Positions 27,639 to 35,915 of a DNA stretch of 64,000 bases are shown here, piece after piece. Position 1 is the first letter of the stretch. Every line of letters begins with the position of its first letter. The notes beneath the pieces were generated by a model. The model saw only the letters and a program-made list of their open reading frames with translations, had not been told where the DNA came from and made no database searches. The stretch is from Amycolatopsis palatopharyngis (GTDB taxonomy: Bacteria; Actinomycetota; Actinomycetes; Mycobacteriales; Pseudonocardiaceae): positions 160,006 to 224,005 of the forward strand of contig NZ_PQHZ01000006.1 in the NCBI RefSeq assembly GCF_003385185.1, written 5' to 3'. The translations under genes were made by a program, and so were the position numbers.

Positions 27639-27890
27639 ATGCACCTGCGATCCGCCGACATCTCCGCACGCACGATCGGTGGCGAGACGATCGTGCTGAA
27701 CCTGACGACGTCGCGCTACTTCACCATCACCGGAGTGGGCACGAGGGTTTTCGAACTGCTCGCCGAGGACGTCACGCTGGACGAGATCGTCGAGACCATC
27801 TCCGGGGAGTACGAGGTCGAACCGGAGACGGCCCGGCGAGACATCGAGCTCTTTCTCGATCGGCTCCGCGATGCCGAACTCCTGCGCTGA
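27639..27890 (+). CDS. PqqD family protein (RiPP recognition element type)
   Basis: An 83-aa protein with the PqqD/RRE fold pattern: an N-terminal beta region (ARTIGGETIVLNLTTSRYF), then helices (GTRVFELLAEDVTLDEIVE) and a final helical segment. In lasso-peptide and other RiPP pathways such proteins bind the leader of the precursor peptide and present it to the modifying enzymes (lasso B1). The next gene is a B2-type protein, overlapping it by 20 bases, so the two form the B1-B2 pair. No precursor peptide gene was found in the 126-base gap upstream or elsewhere nearby. PqqD-B2 pairs also occur in exopolysaccharide loci without a known peptide. Confidence 0.83.
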   Translation: MHLRSADISARTIGGETIVLNLTTSRYFTITGVGTRVFELLAEDVTLDEIVETISGEYEVEPETARRDIELFLDRLRDAELLR

Positions 27891-28326
27891 CCGGGCGCCA
27901 CGCTTGTCCCTGCGCGGGCGTGTCCGGCTCGCGCTCGAGTTGCTCCGTGCCATCCCCGCGATGCTGGTGATCGAGATCAGCCTGCGTACCGGTGACCTGC
28001 CGACGACGTGCCGGAGGCTGCGGGTCGGTTGTGATCTGGCGAGCGCCGAACCCGCTGCCGGACGCAGGGCCGTCCTGCCACGACGGACACGTCCAGCCGT
28101 GCGTGCGGCCTGTCTGGTCGTGTCCCACTGGCCCGCGGGCGACACCTGCCTGCGCCGTTGCCTGCTGATCGGGCACCGGCTGCACCGGCTGGAGCCGGTG
28201 CTGCGTATCGGCGTGCGCCGCGATGCCGCAGGACGGTTCTCGGCTCACTCCTGGCTGGAGATCGACGGTGCGACCCTCGACCCCGCCGCCTCGGCGTACG
28301 CGGCGCTCGGATCGGCAGGGCGGTGA
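27871..28326 (+). CDS. Lasso-peptide B2-type transglutaminase-like cysteine protease
   Basis: The 151-aa protein is of the lasso biosynthesis B2 family, papain/transglutaminase-like peptidases that cleave the leader from a lasso precursor. The Cys-His-Asp triad can be placed at Cys in GDTCLRRCLLIGHRL (near residue 91), His in FSAHSWLEIDG and Asp in the following LDPA. An N-terminal basic segment of about 25 residues precedes a hydrophobic stretch (LRAIPAMLVIEISL). It overlaps both the PqqD-like gene and the broken kinase gene that follows (GTGA). With no precursor and with partners damaged, its present role is unclear. Confidence 0.83.
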   Translation: MPNSCADRAPRLSLRGRVRLALELLRAIPAMLVIEISLRTGDLPTTCRRLRVGCDLASAEPAAGRRAVLPRRTRPAVRAACLVVSHWPAGDTCLRRCLLIGHRLHRLEPVLRIGVRRDAAGRFSAHSWLEIDGATLDPAASAYAALGSAGR

Positions 28327-28661
28327 GCTTCCACTATCGCGGGTACGGTCTCGCCATCACCAGTGACACCGAGCTTCCGAGCTTCCGCTGTCCCCGGCAC
28401 CGCCGTGGTCCTCCCCGGATTTCGTGTTGCGATGCGGCGAGGACACCGCCGTGCCCGCGCAGCGTCCCGATGGCGAGCTGCTGGCCACCGTGGACCGCGG
28501 CGACGGCAGTGTCTTCTATGTGCTCGTACGGCAGGACAGCCGGACGATTCTGCGGTACCCGGGCGCTACGAGAGAACTGGCTCTCCGGCTTCCCGCACGC
28601 GCCGTCGATGGCGTTGCTGCAGCAGGCCTGGCTGGCCTCGGACAGGACGGTCCGGAGCGCC
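28323..28661 (+). pseudogene. HPr-kinase-like protein, frameshifted and truncated remnant
   Basis: The gene starts at GTG overlapping the B2 stop and begins FHYRGYGLAITSDTELP, the N-terminus seen in HprK-like proteins of PqqD/B2 cassettes. An 8-bp tandem duplication (GAGCTTCC twice, 28371-28386) then shifts the frame. Removing one copy restores LPLSPAPPWSSPDFVLRCGE and continues through GELLATVDRGDGSVFYVLV, as expected for the family's first domain. The reading then degenerates, and no P-loop (GxxGxGKS) or kinase domain follows before the 21-bp repeat array. So the product cannot be an active kinase. The family call is from pattern memory and context. Confidence 0.72.
28371..28386 (+). repeat. 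8-bp tandem duplication GAGCTTCC x2 that breaks the kinase-like gene
   Basis: Two exact, adjacent copies of GAGCTTCC. Deleting either restores a single open frame across the N-terminal domain. The event looks like replication slippage and is unlikely to be a simple base-calling error. Confidence 0.8.
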
Positions 28662-28760
28662 TGAACTGCCAACTCGGGCCCCGGAAATGCGAAGTCGGGC
28701 CCGGGAACTGCAAACTCGGGCCCCGGAACTGCAAAGTCGGGCACGGGGACTGCGAAGTCA
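28662..28760. repeat. 21-bp tandem repeat array A, about 4.7 units
   Basis: On the minus strand the units follow CGACTTTGCAGTTCC then GGGGCC with few changes, and the last partial unit is CGAGTTGGCAGTTCA. The first unit, next to the nucleotidyltransferase gene, has a TGA in place of CGA and supplies that gene's stop codon. The other end abuts the last stop codon of the broken kinase gene. A second array with the same unit and an identical final segment is at 52324-52402. It may be a spreading intergenic element or a hot spot for deletion. Confidence 0.8.
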
Positions 28761-29898
28761 GTTTCGGCCTTTTCGGGCTTCGCGGAGTGCGAAGCGGAAG
28801 CGGGACAGCGCCGAGGTGTGCCTGCCCATGGTGTACTCCCTGTCTGGCAGGGCCAGGGCCCGTAGGTAGGCCGCTTTGGCGCGCAGGGTCGGGAGTGCGG
28901 GCACCGTCGCGAGTGCTTGCGCGGCGAAGGTCTTCTGCGCGTGGGTGTGCAGGGCCAGCCTGCCCTCCTCCTGCCGGTTCGGTACGTACGCCCGCGCCCA
29001 GTCGATGACCGTGCGGGCGGAGCCCACATCGCTGGAAGCGACGCCGAGCAGCCGGACGGCATCGGCGACAGCGGCGGCGACCACCGCCGCGACGCCCCAG
29101 CGTTCCGCCGTCCGGATCAGGGCGGTTGCTTCGGTGTCGGTGCGGGGCAGCAGTTGCGTGACGTCGCGAAGTGAACCCAGCCGCAGCGGCCAGTCGCCCA
29201 GCGCCGCGTGGTAACACGCGTGCAGGAACCGGTGCGGACGCGACAGTGCGGTCAAATCCCGGCCGCCGAGCTCGAACGTCTCACCCGCCTGCCACAACTC
29301 GTCCAGGTCGACGAGTACACCCCAGGGGCCGAGTACGAATGTCCGGTGTAGATCCAGCTCGTACCCCTTCGCGTTGCGCAGCGTGGTCCCCTTGTCGAAC
29401 CGCCGATCGAAGCCAGGCCGGGGTTGCGCGAGGGTGCGGGCGAAACCCGCTTCGGTCAGCACGGCGACCGCATGGTCGAAGTCGCCGGCGCGAACGAGGA
29501 CGTCGAGGTCGATGAACGACCGCAGGGCCGGTTGCGGGTAGTCCAGATGCGCGAAGGAACTGCCTTTGAGCACCTTGTACTCGATACCGGCCGAGGTCAG
29601 CAGATCAACGACGCCGATCAGTTCGGCTTCCAGGGACAGCACCCGCAATAGGACGCAACGGTGTGCGTTGCGCGCCTGCTCGGCCTGCTCCGCGTTGACC
29701 GGCAGCGCCCCCGCACCGGCAGCGGCCCGCAACTGGCCGAGCACGCGATGGGGTTCGGGCGGACTCCAGCAGCCCGGCCCAGGCGCATTCGTCCAGTGGC
29801 CGCGCCGGGAACGGCCGAACGACGTGTGGGAGCGGGTACCCGGCCACCGCGAGGAGCGCGGCGGGGTAGTTGTCCTCACCACACAGTCTGCGTGCCAC
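28758..29898 (-). pseudogene. Nucleotidyltransferase family protein, one-base frameshift near N-terminus
   Basis: The family is that of PqqD/B2-associated nucleotidyltransferases (about 370 aa). A start at 29898 gives MARRLCGEDNYPAALLAVAG and then DECAWAGLLESAR, after which the frame is lost. The remaining 320 residues continue in another frame from HRVLGQLRAAAGAG, with VLKGSSFAHLDYP, the catalytic DLDVLV and LDLHRTF. The two frames join at a run of four G/C at 29750-29753; with three, the protein reads SARTHRVLGQL without a break. Either a real mutation or a base-count error at the homopolymer. It overlaps the GT4 gene upstream by 23 bases and ends inside the 21-bp repeat array. Confidence 0.75.
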
Positions 29899-31126
29899 GG
29901 CCGTCCGCCTCTCTCCCGGTGCTCGCCGCGAACTCGCCGATCGCGGCCTCGTAGCCCGCGATCAGCCTGCGCAGCCCGACGGCCGGGGTGAACCCCGCCT
30001 CGTACCGCCGTCTGGCCGCGGCGCCCAGCTCACGTGCGGCCGCTGGATCGGCGAGCACCCGGTGCAGGCAGCCGGCCAGGGCCTCGGCATCCCCTGGCTG
30101 GTGCAACATCCCGGTCCGGCCGTCCGCCACCAGTTCCGCGAACGACCCGTGTTCGGCCGCGATGGCCGGAACACCGGCCGCCATCGCCTCCACGACAACG
30201 AGGCCGAAGGTCTCCAGCCACATGGACGGTGCCACGATCGCCACTGCCCGAGCCGTCAGATCGCGGCACTGGGCCTGGTCCCGCAGGCCCAGATACCGGA
30301 CGTCGTCGCGACCTTCGGCCCATCGCCGCACCTCGTCCCGCAGCGGACCGGTACCTGCCAGCACGAGCGGTACCCGAGGCGCGGCCCGGGTGCACAACGC
30401 GTCCCAGGCGCTCATCAGCAACCGCAGGCCCTTCTCCTCGGTGAGCCTGCCGAGATAGAGCACGTGCTCCCCGGGGCCCGCGGACACCGGGCCCGGATCG
30501 GGGACGAAGTTGTGCTTCACCGTCAGCCGGTGAGCAGGCATCCCCGCCTGAACGAGGATCCGGCGCTGGGCTTCGGAAATACAGAAGAACCGGGCCACAT
30601 CGGACCACCAGCGTCTGCGGTTGAGCGCCATGCCGATCGCCAGCGGGACGGTGGCGGGACGAGAACCCCGATAGCAGCCGTTGCGGACCGATGGCAGTGG
30701 CGAGCCGCCGACGCAGTCGGTGCACACCCTGCCGTCGCGGTACAGCGTTCCCGGCGCACAGACCATCGTGTAGTTGTGCAGCGTGGCGACGGCGGGCACG
30801 CCCGCGTCGGAGCAGGCCGCAAGCACCGATGGCGACAACAGCGGGAACGTGTTGTGAATGTGCACGACGTCGGGCCGTCGTTCCCGCAGCACCGAGGTGA
30901 GTTCGGCGCGCACCGCGGGGTTCCACGGGACGCGCAGGGGCACCGTCGCCTTTCGAAACAGGGACATGGCGGCGATGTCGTCACTGCGCCGCTCGAACGA
31001 CTCGACGTGTTGCCCGGCCTCGGCCAGCAACGCGGTCTCCTGGTCGACGACATTGTTCTCACCACTCGGCTGTTCCGAGCGGTATCTGTTGTGCACCACC
31101 AGGATGCGCAGCGGCCGATCACTCAT
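29876..31126 (-). CDS. Glycosyltransferase family 4
   Basis: The protein is 416 aa with a GT-B fold. ILVVHNRYRSEQPSGENNVV near the N-terminus is typical of a group of exopolysaccharide GT4 enzymes, LHNYTMVCAPGTL lies near residue 115, and the donor-binding EX7E motif appears as ETFGLVVVEAM near residue 325. It also has a CxxC-like pair (VCTDCVGG) near residue 130. It adds a sugar from a nucleotide donor; specificity is unknown. The ATG overlaps the preceding gene's stop (ATGA) and the 3' end overlaps the broken nucleotidyltransferase gene. Confidence 0.88.
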   Translation of the reverse strand: MSDRPLRILVVHNRYRSEQPSGENNVVDQETALLAEAGQHVESFERRSDDIAAMSLFRKATVPLRVPWNPAVRAELTSVLRERRPDVVHIHNTFPLLSPSVLAACSDAGVPAVATLHNYTMVCAPGTLYRDGRVCTDCVGGSPLPSVRNGCYRGSRPATVPLAIGMALNRRRWWSDVARFFCISEAQRRILVQAGMPAHRLTVKHNFVPDPGPVSAGPGEHVLYLGRLTEEKGLRLLMSAWDALCTRAAPRVPLVLAGTGPLRDEVRRWAEGRDDVRYLGLRDQAQCRDLTARAVAIVAPSMWLETFGLVVVEAMAAGVPAIAAEHGSFAELVADGRTGMLHQPGDAEALAGCLHRVLADPAAARELGAAARRRYEAGFTPAVGLRRLIAGYEAAIGEFAASTGREADGRGTQTVW

Positions 31127-32355
31127 TTCAGCACCGGTTCCTTCGGCAGAGGTCGTGCCAGCAGGGCGCAGGCGACGGCGAGGTGCAGCAGGTACGGCGA
31201 GGCGTCGCCGAGCCCGGCCTCGGTGTAGGAAGTGGCGAGGCAGTAGACGATCAGAAAGATCGCGCAGGACCTGGAGACCGAGGGCGGGCGCAGCGCCGCG
31301 ACGACGACGAGGGTCACGAGAAGGGTCACCAGGATCGCGATCCCCGCGTAGCCCTGCTCGTGGTAGACCGCGAGCCAACTGCTGTCGATCGGCAGTCCGT
31401 CGAACGACTTGTCCGTCAGGCCGACCCCGAACAGATACTCGTTCGTCGTCCTGGGCGCGGCGAGCAGGGCGTCCCAGACCTTCGCCCTGCCGGTGAGGTT
31501 CGTGAAGTTCTCCTCGGTCTGGCCGCGCTGGAACCAGGCCTGCAGGGCGGGACCGGCGGCCACCGCGAGCATACCGGTGGCCGCGACGGCGAGGGCGAAC
31601 ACTCGGCGGGCGCGGCTGCTGGTCAGTGCGAGGGAGAGACCACCGGCCAGCAGGGCCGCGAGAAGACCGACGGTGGCGGTGCGGGTGTGGCTGAGCAGGA
31701 GCATGCCTACGGCCGGAATCGCGATCAGTGCCGTGCTGCGGCCATCGGCGCGCCTGCCGAGCCACAGCAACAGCGTGAGGCCTGCGGTGACGGCGGCGTA
31801 CTGCCCCACCTGCGGAGCCGTCAGCGGCCACAGCGCGCCGACGAGCCGTCCGCCATAACTGTCCGGAAAGGCCAGTCCAGGGGAGATGAGTGCGCCGAGT
31901 CCAACCGAGAGCAGCACCACGCCGAGCACCCGGATGTGCTGGCGTACGAAGGTGAGCGAGCCGTCCCACCACCGCGTGAGCAGCCACAGTGTGGCGATGA
32001 ACAAGGCGAAGCGGGCGCAGCGGAACAGTGCGCCGAAGCCGGACTCGAGGCTCACGCTGGCGAGCACGCTCACCAGTAGCAGCAGGGTGAGCAGGAGCAG
32101 GTAGGCGCTCGGCCGCACCCGCAGCCGTGGGTTGAGCAACACGGCCAGAGCGAACGCGAGCACCAGCGCGCCCATGGTGAGCACCTGGATGACCAGGCGC
32201 GGGATCTCCACCACCGTCACGGCGCCGGTGGAACCGAGGGTGTTCAGCACCAGCAGCGCCCAGATCAGCCCGACCTGCCGGGGTGTGCCCTTCAGTTCGT
32301 CCTGGGGCGCGCCGGTGCGCATACCCCGCTTTGTGCCGATCTCGTTACCGGCCAT
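31123..32355 (-). CDS. O-antigen ligase / polymerase-like membrane protein
   Basis: The 410-aa protein has ten or more hydrophobic segments. The loop SHTRTATVGLLAAL and the late periplasmic region with DSSWLAVYHEQGYAG resemble the conserved features of WaaL/Wzy family proteins, which ligate or polymerise lipid-linked glycans outside the membrane. In a Gram-positive bacterium a polymerase (Wzy) role with the Wzz and flippase proteins encoded here is more likely than ligation to lipid A; this is inference. It begins one base after the beta-helix gene's stop and overlaps the GT4 gene. Confidence 0.83.
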   Translation of the reverse strand: MAGNEIGTKRGMRTGAPQDELKGTPRQVGLIWALLVLNTLGSTGAVTVVEIPRLVIQVLTMGALVLAFALAVLLNPRLRVRPSAYLLLLTLLLLVSVLASVSLESGFGALFRCARFALFIATLWLLTRWWDGSLTFVRQHIRVLGVVLLSVGLGALISPGLAFPDSYGGRLVGALWPLTAPQVGQYAAVTAGLTLLLWLGRRADGRSTALIAIPAVGMLLLSHTRTATVGLLAALLAGGLSLALTSSRARRVFALAVAATGMLAVAAGPALQAWFQRGQTEENFTNLTGRAKVWDALLAAPRTTNEYLFGVGLTDKSFDGLPIDSSWLAVYHEQGYAGIAILVTLLVTLVVVAALRPPSVSRSCAIFLIVYCLATSYTEAGLGDASPYLLHLAVACALLARPLPKEPVLK

Positions 32356-32356
32356 C

Positions 32357-33871
32357 TCAGCCACCCCCGACCGTGGTGAACGTGCTGCCCTGGTCCTGCC
32401 GGTAGGGCGGTGTCTGCCACTGCTCCGGTTCGAGCACCTCACTGGTGTCGTTGGGCATGAACGTCCACGGCCCGGCATAGGTGTTGTCGTGCCATACGTT
32501 GTCCTGCTCGAACGTGATCGCCTGCTGGACCGTCTCCTCCACATAGGGCGACCAGTCCGGGTAGGTGCCGAAGTTCGCCAGCAAAGCCATCCGGCCGCAA
32601 CTGGAGGTGCAGCCCACGACGGCCGGGTCGACGGCGAAATGGTTGCCGTGGATCTGCACGCGCTGGGTTTTCCACCTGCAGTCGTCGTACAGCGGTCGCG
32701 TGTCGATTCCTGGCGTGGAGCATTTCGCCGGATCGTCGACGAGCAGGGTGCAGCTGCCACTGGAGGTGTTGGCCGGGCTGTTGCAGAATCGGTCGGCGTT
32801 CTCCCAGAGGGTGATGCCGGACCAGTTGTCCTCGAGCAGGTTGCCGGTTATCTCGATCCGGTCGGTGCGGGCCGGTATCCGGGGTTCGCCGCCCGACTCG
32901 GACAGGTAGATCGTCGCTGCGGGGAAACTGTCCCCCCGCTCGGCGAACGCCCGGCCCTCCACCCAGTTGTTGCGGCGCAGTGTGTTGTCCCGGATCACCG
33001 CGTTGTAGCTGGTCTCGTAGAAGATCGCGGTGCTGTCGTTGTCCTCGATGAGGTTGCCGGTGATCAGGAAGTCATTGTTGTTCGTGTCGGCCCACAGGCC
33101 GGCTCCGCGATTGTCGTGCACCCAGTTGCCGACCACGTCGGCGCCGTTCACCGCCCAGAACTTGATTCCGCCCGTGCAGCCACAACCCTCTATCCGCCGC
33201 TCCCAGTCCTCCGTGTTGTTCCCGACGATCTCGTTGCCCCGCACCACCAGATCCGTGATGGTGTTGCCCGCCTTGTAGGCGTTCATGCCGTACTGGCCGT
33301 TCTCCCGCAGGCAGTTGGCGAGGACTCGCTGACGGGCGCCCGCCATCAGCCCGGCGCCGCTGTTGTGCTGGATCGTGTTGTGTTCGATCGTCCAGCCGTC
33401 GGCCGAGTCGTGGTTGACCACGCCCTCGTTGTGCGGCGCGACGAAGCCCTGGACCGTGAGGTGGCGGATCGTGACGTCGGCGGCCTCACCGGAGAAGGCG
33501 TACTGGTTGACCTTCCTGCCGTCGAGGACGGCGCCGGGCGCACCGATGTAGGTGTTGCCCCGCTTGGGCAGGACCTGCGAGAAGCGGCCTTCGCCGAGGA
33601 AGTGGCTGCCCGCGGCGAGCCAGAAGGTCGTGCCTTCGGGATTCGCCTTCGTCTTGGCGACGAGATCGCCAGGTATGGCGGGATCCACTCGCACCGCGCC
33701 CTCCGGTGCTTGCGCCGGCGACGCCCGCTGCGCCGAGCAAGCGGCGGATTTTTCGGCCGGTGCGGGGGGATCGGGCGTCTGCTCGGTGGCCGAGCAGGCC
33801 GTTGTCAGCAGCAGGGACAGGACGCCGAACGCCACCAGCCCTCGGGCTGGTCTCGGTTGGCCGATGCGCAT
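32357..33871 (-). CDS. Lipoprotein with right-handed parallel beta-helix (paralogue 2)
   Basis: The 504-aa protein has a signal peptide and a lipobox LTTAC (Cys26), so it is lipid-anchored, unlike its paralogue at 25355-26848. The two share long identical or near-identical runs such as GLWADTNNNDFL, GCGC, AFAERGD and LWENADRFCNSPANTSSG, and conserved Cys positions. The beta-helix ladder of N-x-I/F-x-D/N turns covers about residues 70-380. The pair sits in the two facing arms of the polysaccharide island, suggesting duplication with one free and one anchored copy acting on the same polymer. Lyase or epimerase activity is possible; no family active site could be assigned. Confidence 0.8.
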   Translation of the reverse strand: MRIGQPRPARGLVAFGVLSLLLTTACSATEQTPDPPAPAEKSAACSAQRASPAQAPEGAVRVDPAIPGDLVAKTKANPEGTTFWLAAGSHFLGEGRFSQVLPKRGNTYIGAPGAVLDGRKVNQYAFSGEAADVTIRHLTVQGFVAPHNEGVVNHDSADGWTIEHNTIQHNSGAGLMAGARQRVLANCLRENGQYGMNAYKAGNTITDLVVRGNEIVGNNTEDWERRIEGCGCTGGIKFWAVNGADVVGNWVHDNRGAGLWADTNNNDFLITGNLIEDNDSTAIFYETSYNAVIRDNTLRRNNWVEGRAFAERGDSFPAATIYLSESGGEPRIPARTDRIEITGNLLEDNWSGITLWENADRFCNSPANTSSGSCTLLVDDPAKCSTPGIDTRPLYDDCRWKTQRVQIHGNHFAVDPAVVGCTSSCGRMALLANFGTYPDWSPYVEETVQQAITFEQDNVWHDNTYAGPWTFMPNDTSEVLEPEQWQTPPYRQDQGSTFTTVGGG

Positions 33872-33899
33872 GGCGATCGTCTCTTCTCGGAGCGGACGG

Positions 33900-35915
33900 C
33901 TACTGCTGGAAGCGCAGTACGGTGGTCAGGGGGCAGGCCTCCGCCCGGCTGATCCGGCCGGTGCCGAGCAGGGTGAAGGTGGGCTCCTTACGGCCGAAGC
34001 CGGGCGAGTACCAACCGAGCGGCGGGTTCGTCTCGCCTCGGTGTGCCGACCACGAAAGCGTCCTCGGCAGTTCCAGCACGGCGCCCTCCCCGCCGCCCCA
34101 GTTCAGCTGTGCGACATTCGCCGACAACTCCATCTCGACCCGTGGACCGAGGTGGAACGCGAGCCTGCACTCTCGCCCGCCTGCCCTGACCTCGTCGAGG
34201 ATGCGCAACTCACGCTCGGCGTGATCGAACTCGACTGTGCGGCGGTGGATCGTGGGGTGACGCCTGCGCGAGTACCCGTTGTGCTGTGCGCGCCAGCGGG
34301 CGAGCCACTGCTCCGAGCCCCGCACCGTATGCGCCGGAGGCACCGTTTCCGCCGTCAGCACACGGCTGCGGGCGTGCCGCGTCCACAGGAAGGGACCGCC
34401 CGATGTGGACTGATCCCGCCCTGCGAGCTCCAGGGTGTTGTGGCCGACGGTGGAGCGAAAGTACGACCGCCACTTGGGTTCACCGTGATAGCAGTACGTT
34501 CCGGGATCGGCGAGGATGTCCACGCCGTCGTGGCGCACCTCGACCGACAGCGCGTCGGCGTGTGCGTGTGCGGCGATCGAAAGGAACCCGTGCGGGCCGC
34601 CATCGCAGCGGCACCAGATCTCGCCGAGCGGATCGGTGCTGGGTGTGCGCAGGATCGTCAGTCCGGCGTCGGAGAAATGGTCGGGCCTGCGGGCGGGCCG
34701 GTTCGCTCCCAGGTCCGCGGGTAGTGCGTGGGTGAGCCCGGCCAGTAGCGTCGTGCGCACGTCGGAGCCCTGCGCCGCGGGCCACCAGCGCAATGGTCCG
34801 AAAAGGACCCCGCCGGTGGCCACCAGAGACGCCCAGCGTTCGGTGCCCTTACCGTCCAGGACCAGGCCGTGGCCGTCGTCGGCGTCGCCCTGTCGTGGCG
34901 GCTTCAGCCGCGCGTCGAGGACGGCGGCGAGCGCATCGGTCATCCGTAGCAGCACTGACCAGGTGGACTCCGGAACCTCGACGCCCGCCGCCTTCGCCTC
35001 CACGGCAGCCGCGATTCCCAGTTCGAGCACAAGTCCGTGGTACTCGGTCGCGAGCTCCCGGTTGAGCCCGGACTCGAACGTGTTGTGCCTTAGCTGCGCG
35101 TCCAGCAGCCGCAGTGCGGTTGTACGCCACCGCGCCGATTCCGGGTACCAGTCGAAGGCACAGGCGGCAGCGAGCTGTCCCGCGGCCTCCGCGATCACAT
35201 GATTGTTGGCCGAGGAACCCCGGCTGGGGAAGTCGGCGAGCCAGCGCTGGTGCTGCCGGATCTGGTGCAGGGCCTCAGGATTCTCCTCGAACAGGCCCGG
35301 GGCGCCGGACCAGCCGTCGAGCAGCCTGCGCACCCAGACCCAGGAGAGCAACCGGATTCCCAGCTCGATCCCACTGACCCAGTGCACCCCGCGCAGCGGC
35401 GGGTTCGCCGCCCACCACGATTTGAGATGGTCGGCCACCCGCTCGGCGAACCGGGCGTCCCCGGTGTGGGCGTAAGCCGCGGCGAGGACTGTGAGGTGCT
35501 GATGGCGTGATGGTTCCCAGATCTGCTTGATGTCGCCAACCGCCTCCTCGTCCCGGTACGGGATGTCGAAGGTGCAGGCGTCGGTGGGCGCCCGCCTGCC
35601 GGTGCGCGGGTCGAACGACCAGTCCGGGGCGAGCAGATCGTCCCTGACCACACCGAAGTACTCGGCCCGCCCGTCCATCAGCTCCTCCGCCGTGGCGAGC
35701 AGGCGGGCGGCCGATTCGGGAGCGACCCCGGCGATCACCCCCGGTTCCAGGACGGCGTTGAACTCCCGGTTCTCCCGCCAGGGCTGACCCGCCAACGCCG
35801 GTGCGTCCATCGTGCGCCGCCACCGGCGCCTGCGCAGGACGTCGACCGCGCGGCCTGCGACCTCACTGGGGCCCATCCGGGACAGCCGCCGCAGGTACCA
35901 GCCGGGCGACATCAT
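33900..35915 (-). CDS. Heparinase II/III family protein
   Basis: A 671-aa protein. The N-terminal alpha/alpha-barrel half contains NNHVIAEAAGQLAAA and ATEYHGLVLELG, and the C-terminal beta-sandwich half contains SIAAHAHADALSVEV, ADPGTYCYHG and STVGHNTLEL. Those His, Asn and Tyr residues match the family's catalytic and zinc regions. No signal peptide is obvious, as is common for the members found in exopolysaccharide operons with a bi-domain oxidoreductase and AsnB. The enzyme probably trims or edits uronic-acid-containing polymer. It starts at an ATG overlapping the upstream stop. Confidence 0.87.
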   Translation of the reverse strand: MMSPGWYLRRLSRMGPSEVAGRAVDVLRRRRWRRTMDAPALAGQPWRENREFNAVLEPGVIAGVAPESAARLLATAEELMDGRAEYFGVVRDDLLAPDWSFDPRTGRRAPTDACTFDIPYRDEEAVGDIKQIWEPSRHQHLTVLAAAYAHTGDARFAERVADHLKSWWAANPPLRGVHWVSGIELGIRLLSWVWVRRLLDGWSGAPGLFEENPEALHQIRQHQRWLADFPSRGSSANNHVIAEAAGQLAAACAFDWYPESARWRTTALRLLDAQLRHNTFESGLNRELATEYHGLVLELGIAAAVEAKAAGVEVPESTWSVLLRMTDALAAVLDARLKPPRQGDADDGHGLVLDGKGTERWASLVATGGVLFGPLRWWPAAQGSDVRTTLLAGLTHALPADLGANRPARRPDHFSDAGLTILRTPSTDPLGEIWCRCDGGPHGFLSIAAHAHADALSVEVRHDGVDILADPGTYCYHGEPKWRSYFRSTVGHNTLELAGRDQSTSGGPFLWTRHARSRVLTAETVPPAHTVRGSEQWLARWRAQHNGYSRRRHPTIHRRTVEFDHAERELRILDEVRAGGRECRLAFHLGPRVEMELSANVAQLNWGGGEGAVLELPRTLSWSAHRGETNPPLGWYSPGFGRKEPTFTLLGTGRISRAEACPLTTVLRFQQ

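Noticed and set aside
28662..28760. CRISPR-like array
   Set aside because: The units are contiguous 21-bp tandem repeats without spacers, and no cas genes are nearby.
28424..29008. Plus-strand frame through array A encoding heptad-like NCQLGPR / KCEVGPG repeats
   Set aside because: The repeats come from the 21-bp DNA unit read in frame; the frame continues antisense to the nucleotidyltransferase gene and has no start or family signal.
32132..33952. 606-codon plus-strand frame
   Set aside because: It lies antisense to the beta-helix gene and ligase-like gene, with Arg/Pro/Val-rich composition typical of shadow frames in high-GC DNA.
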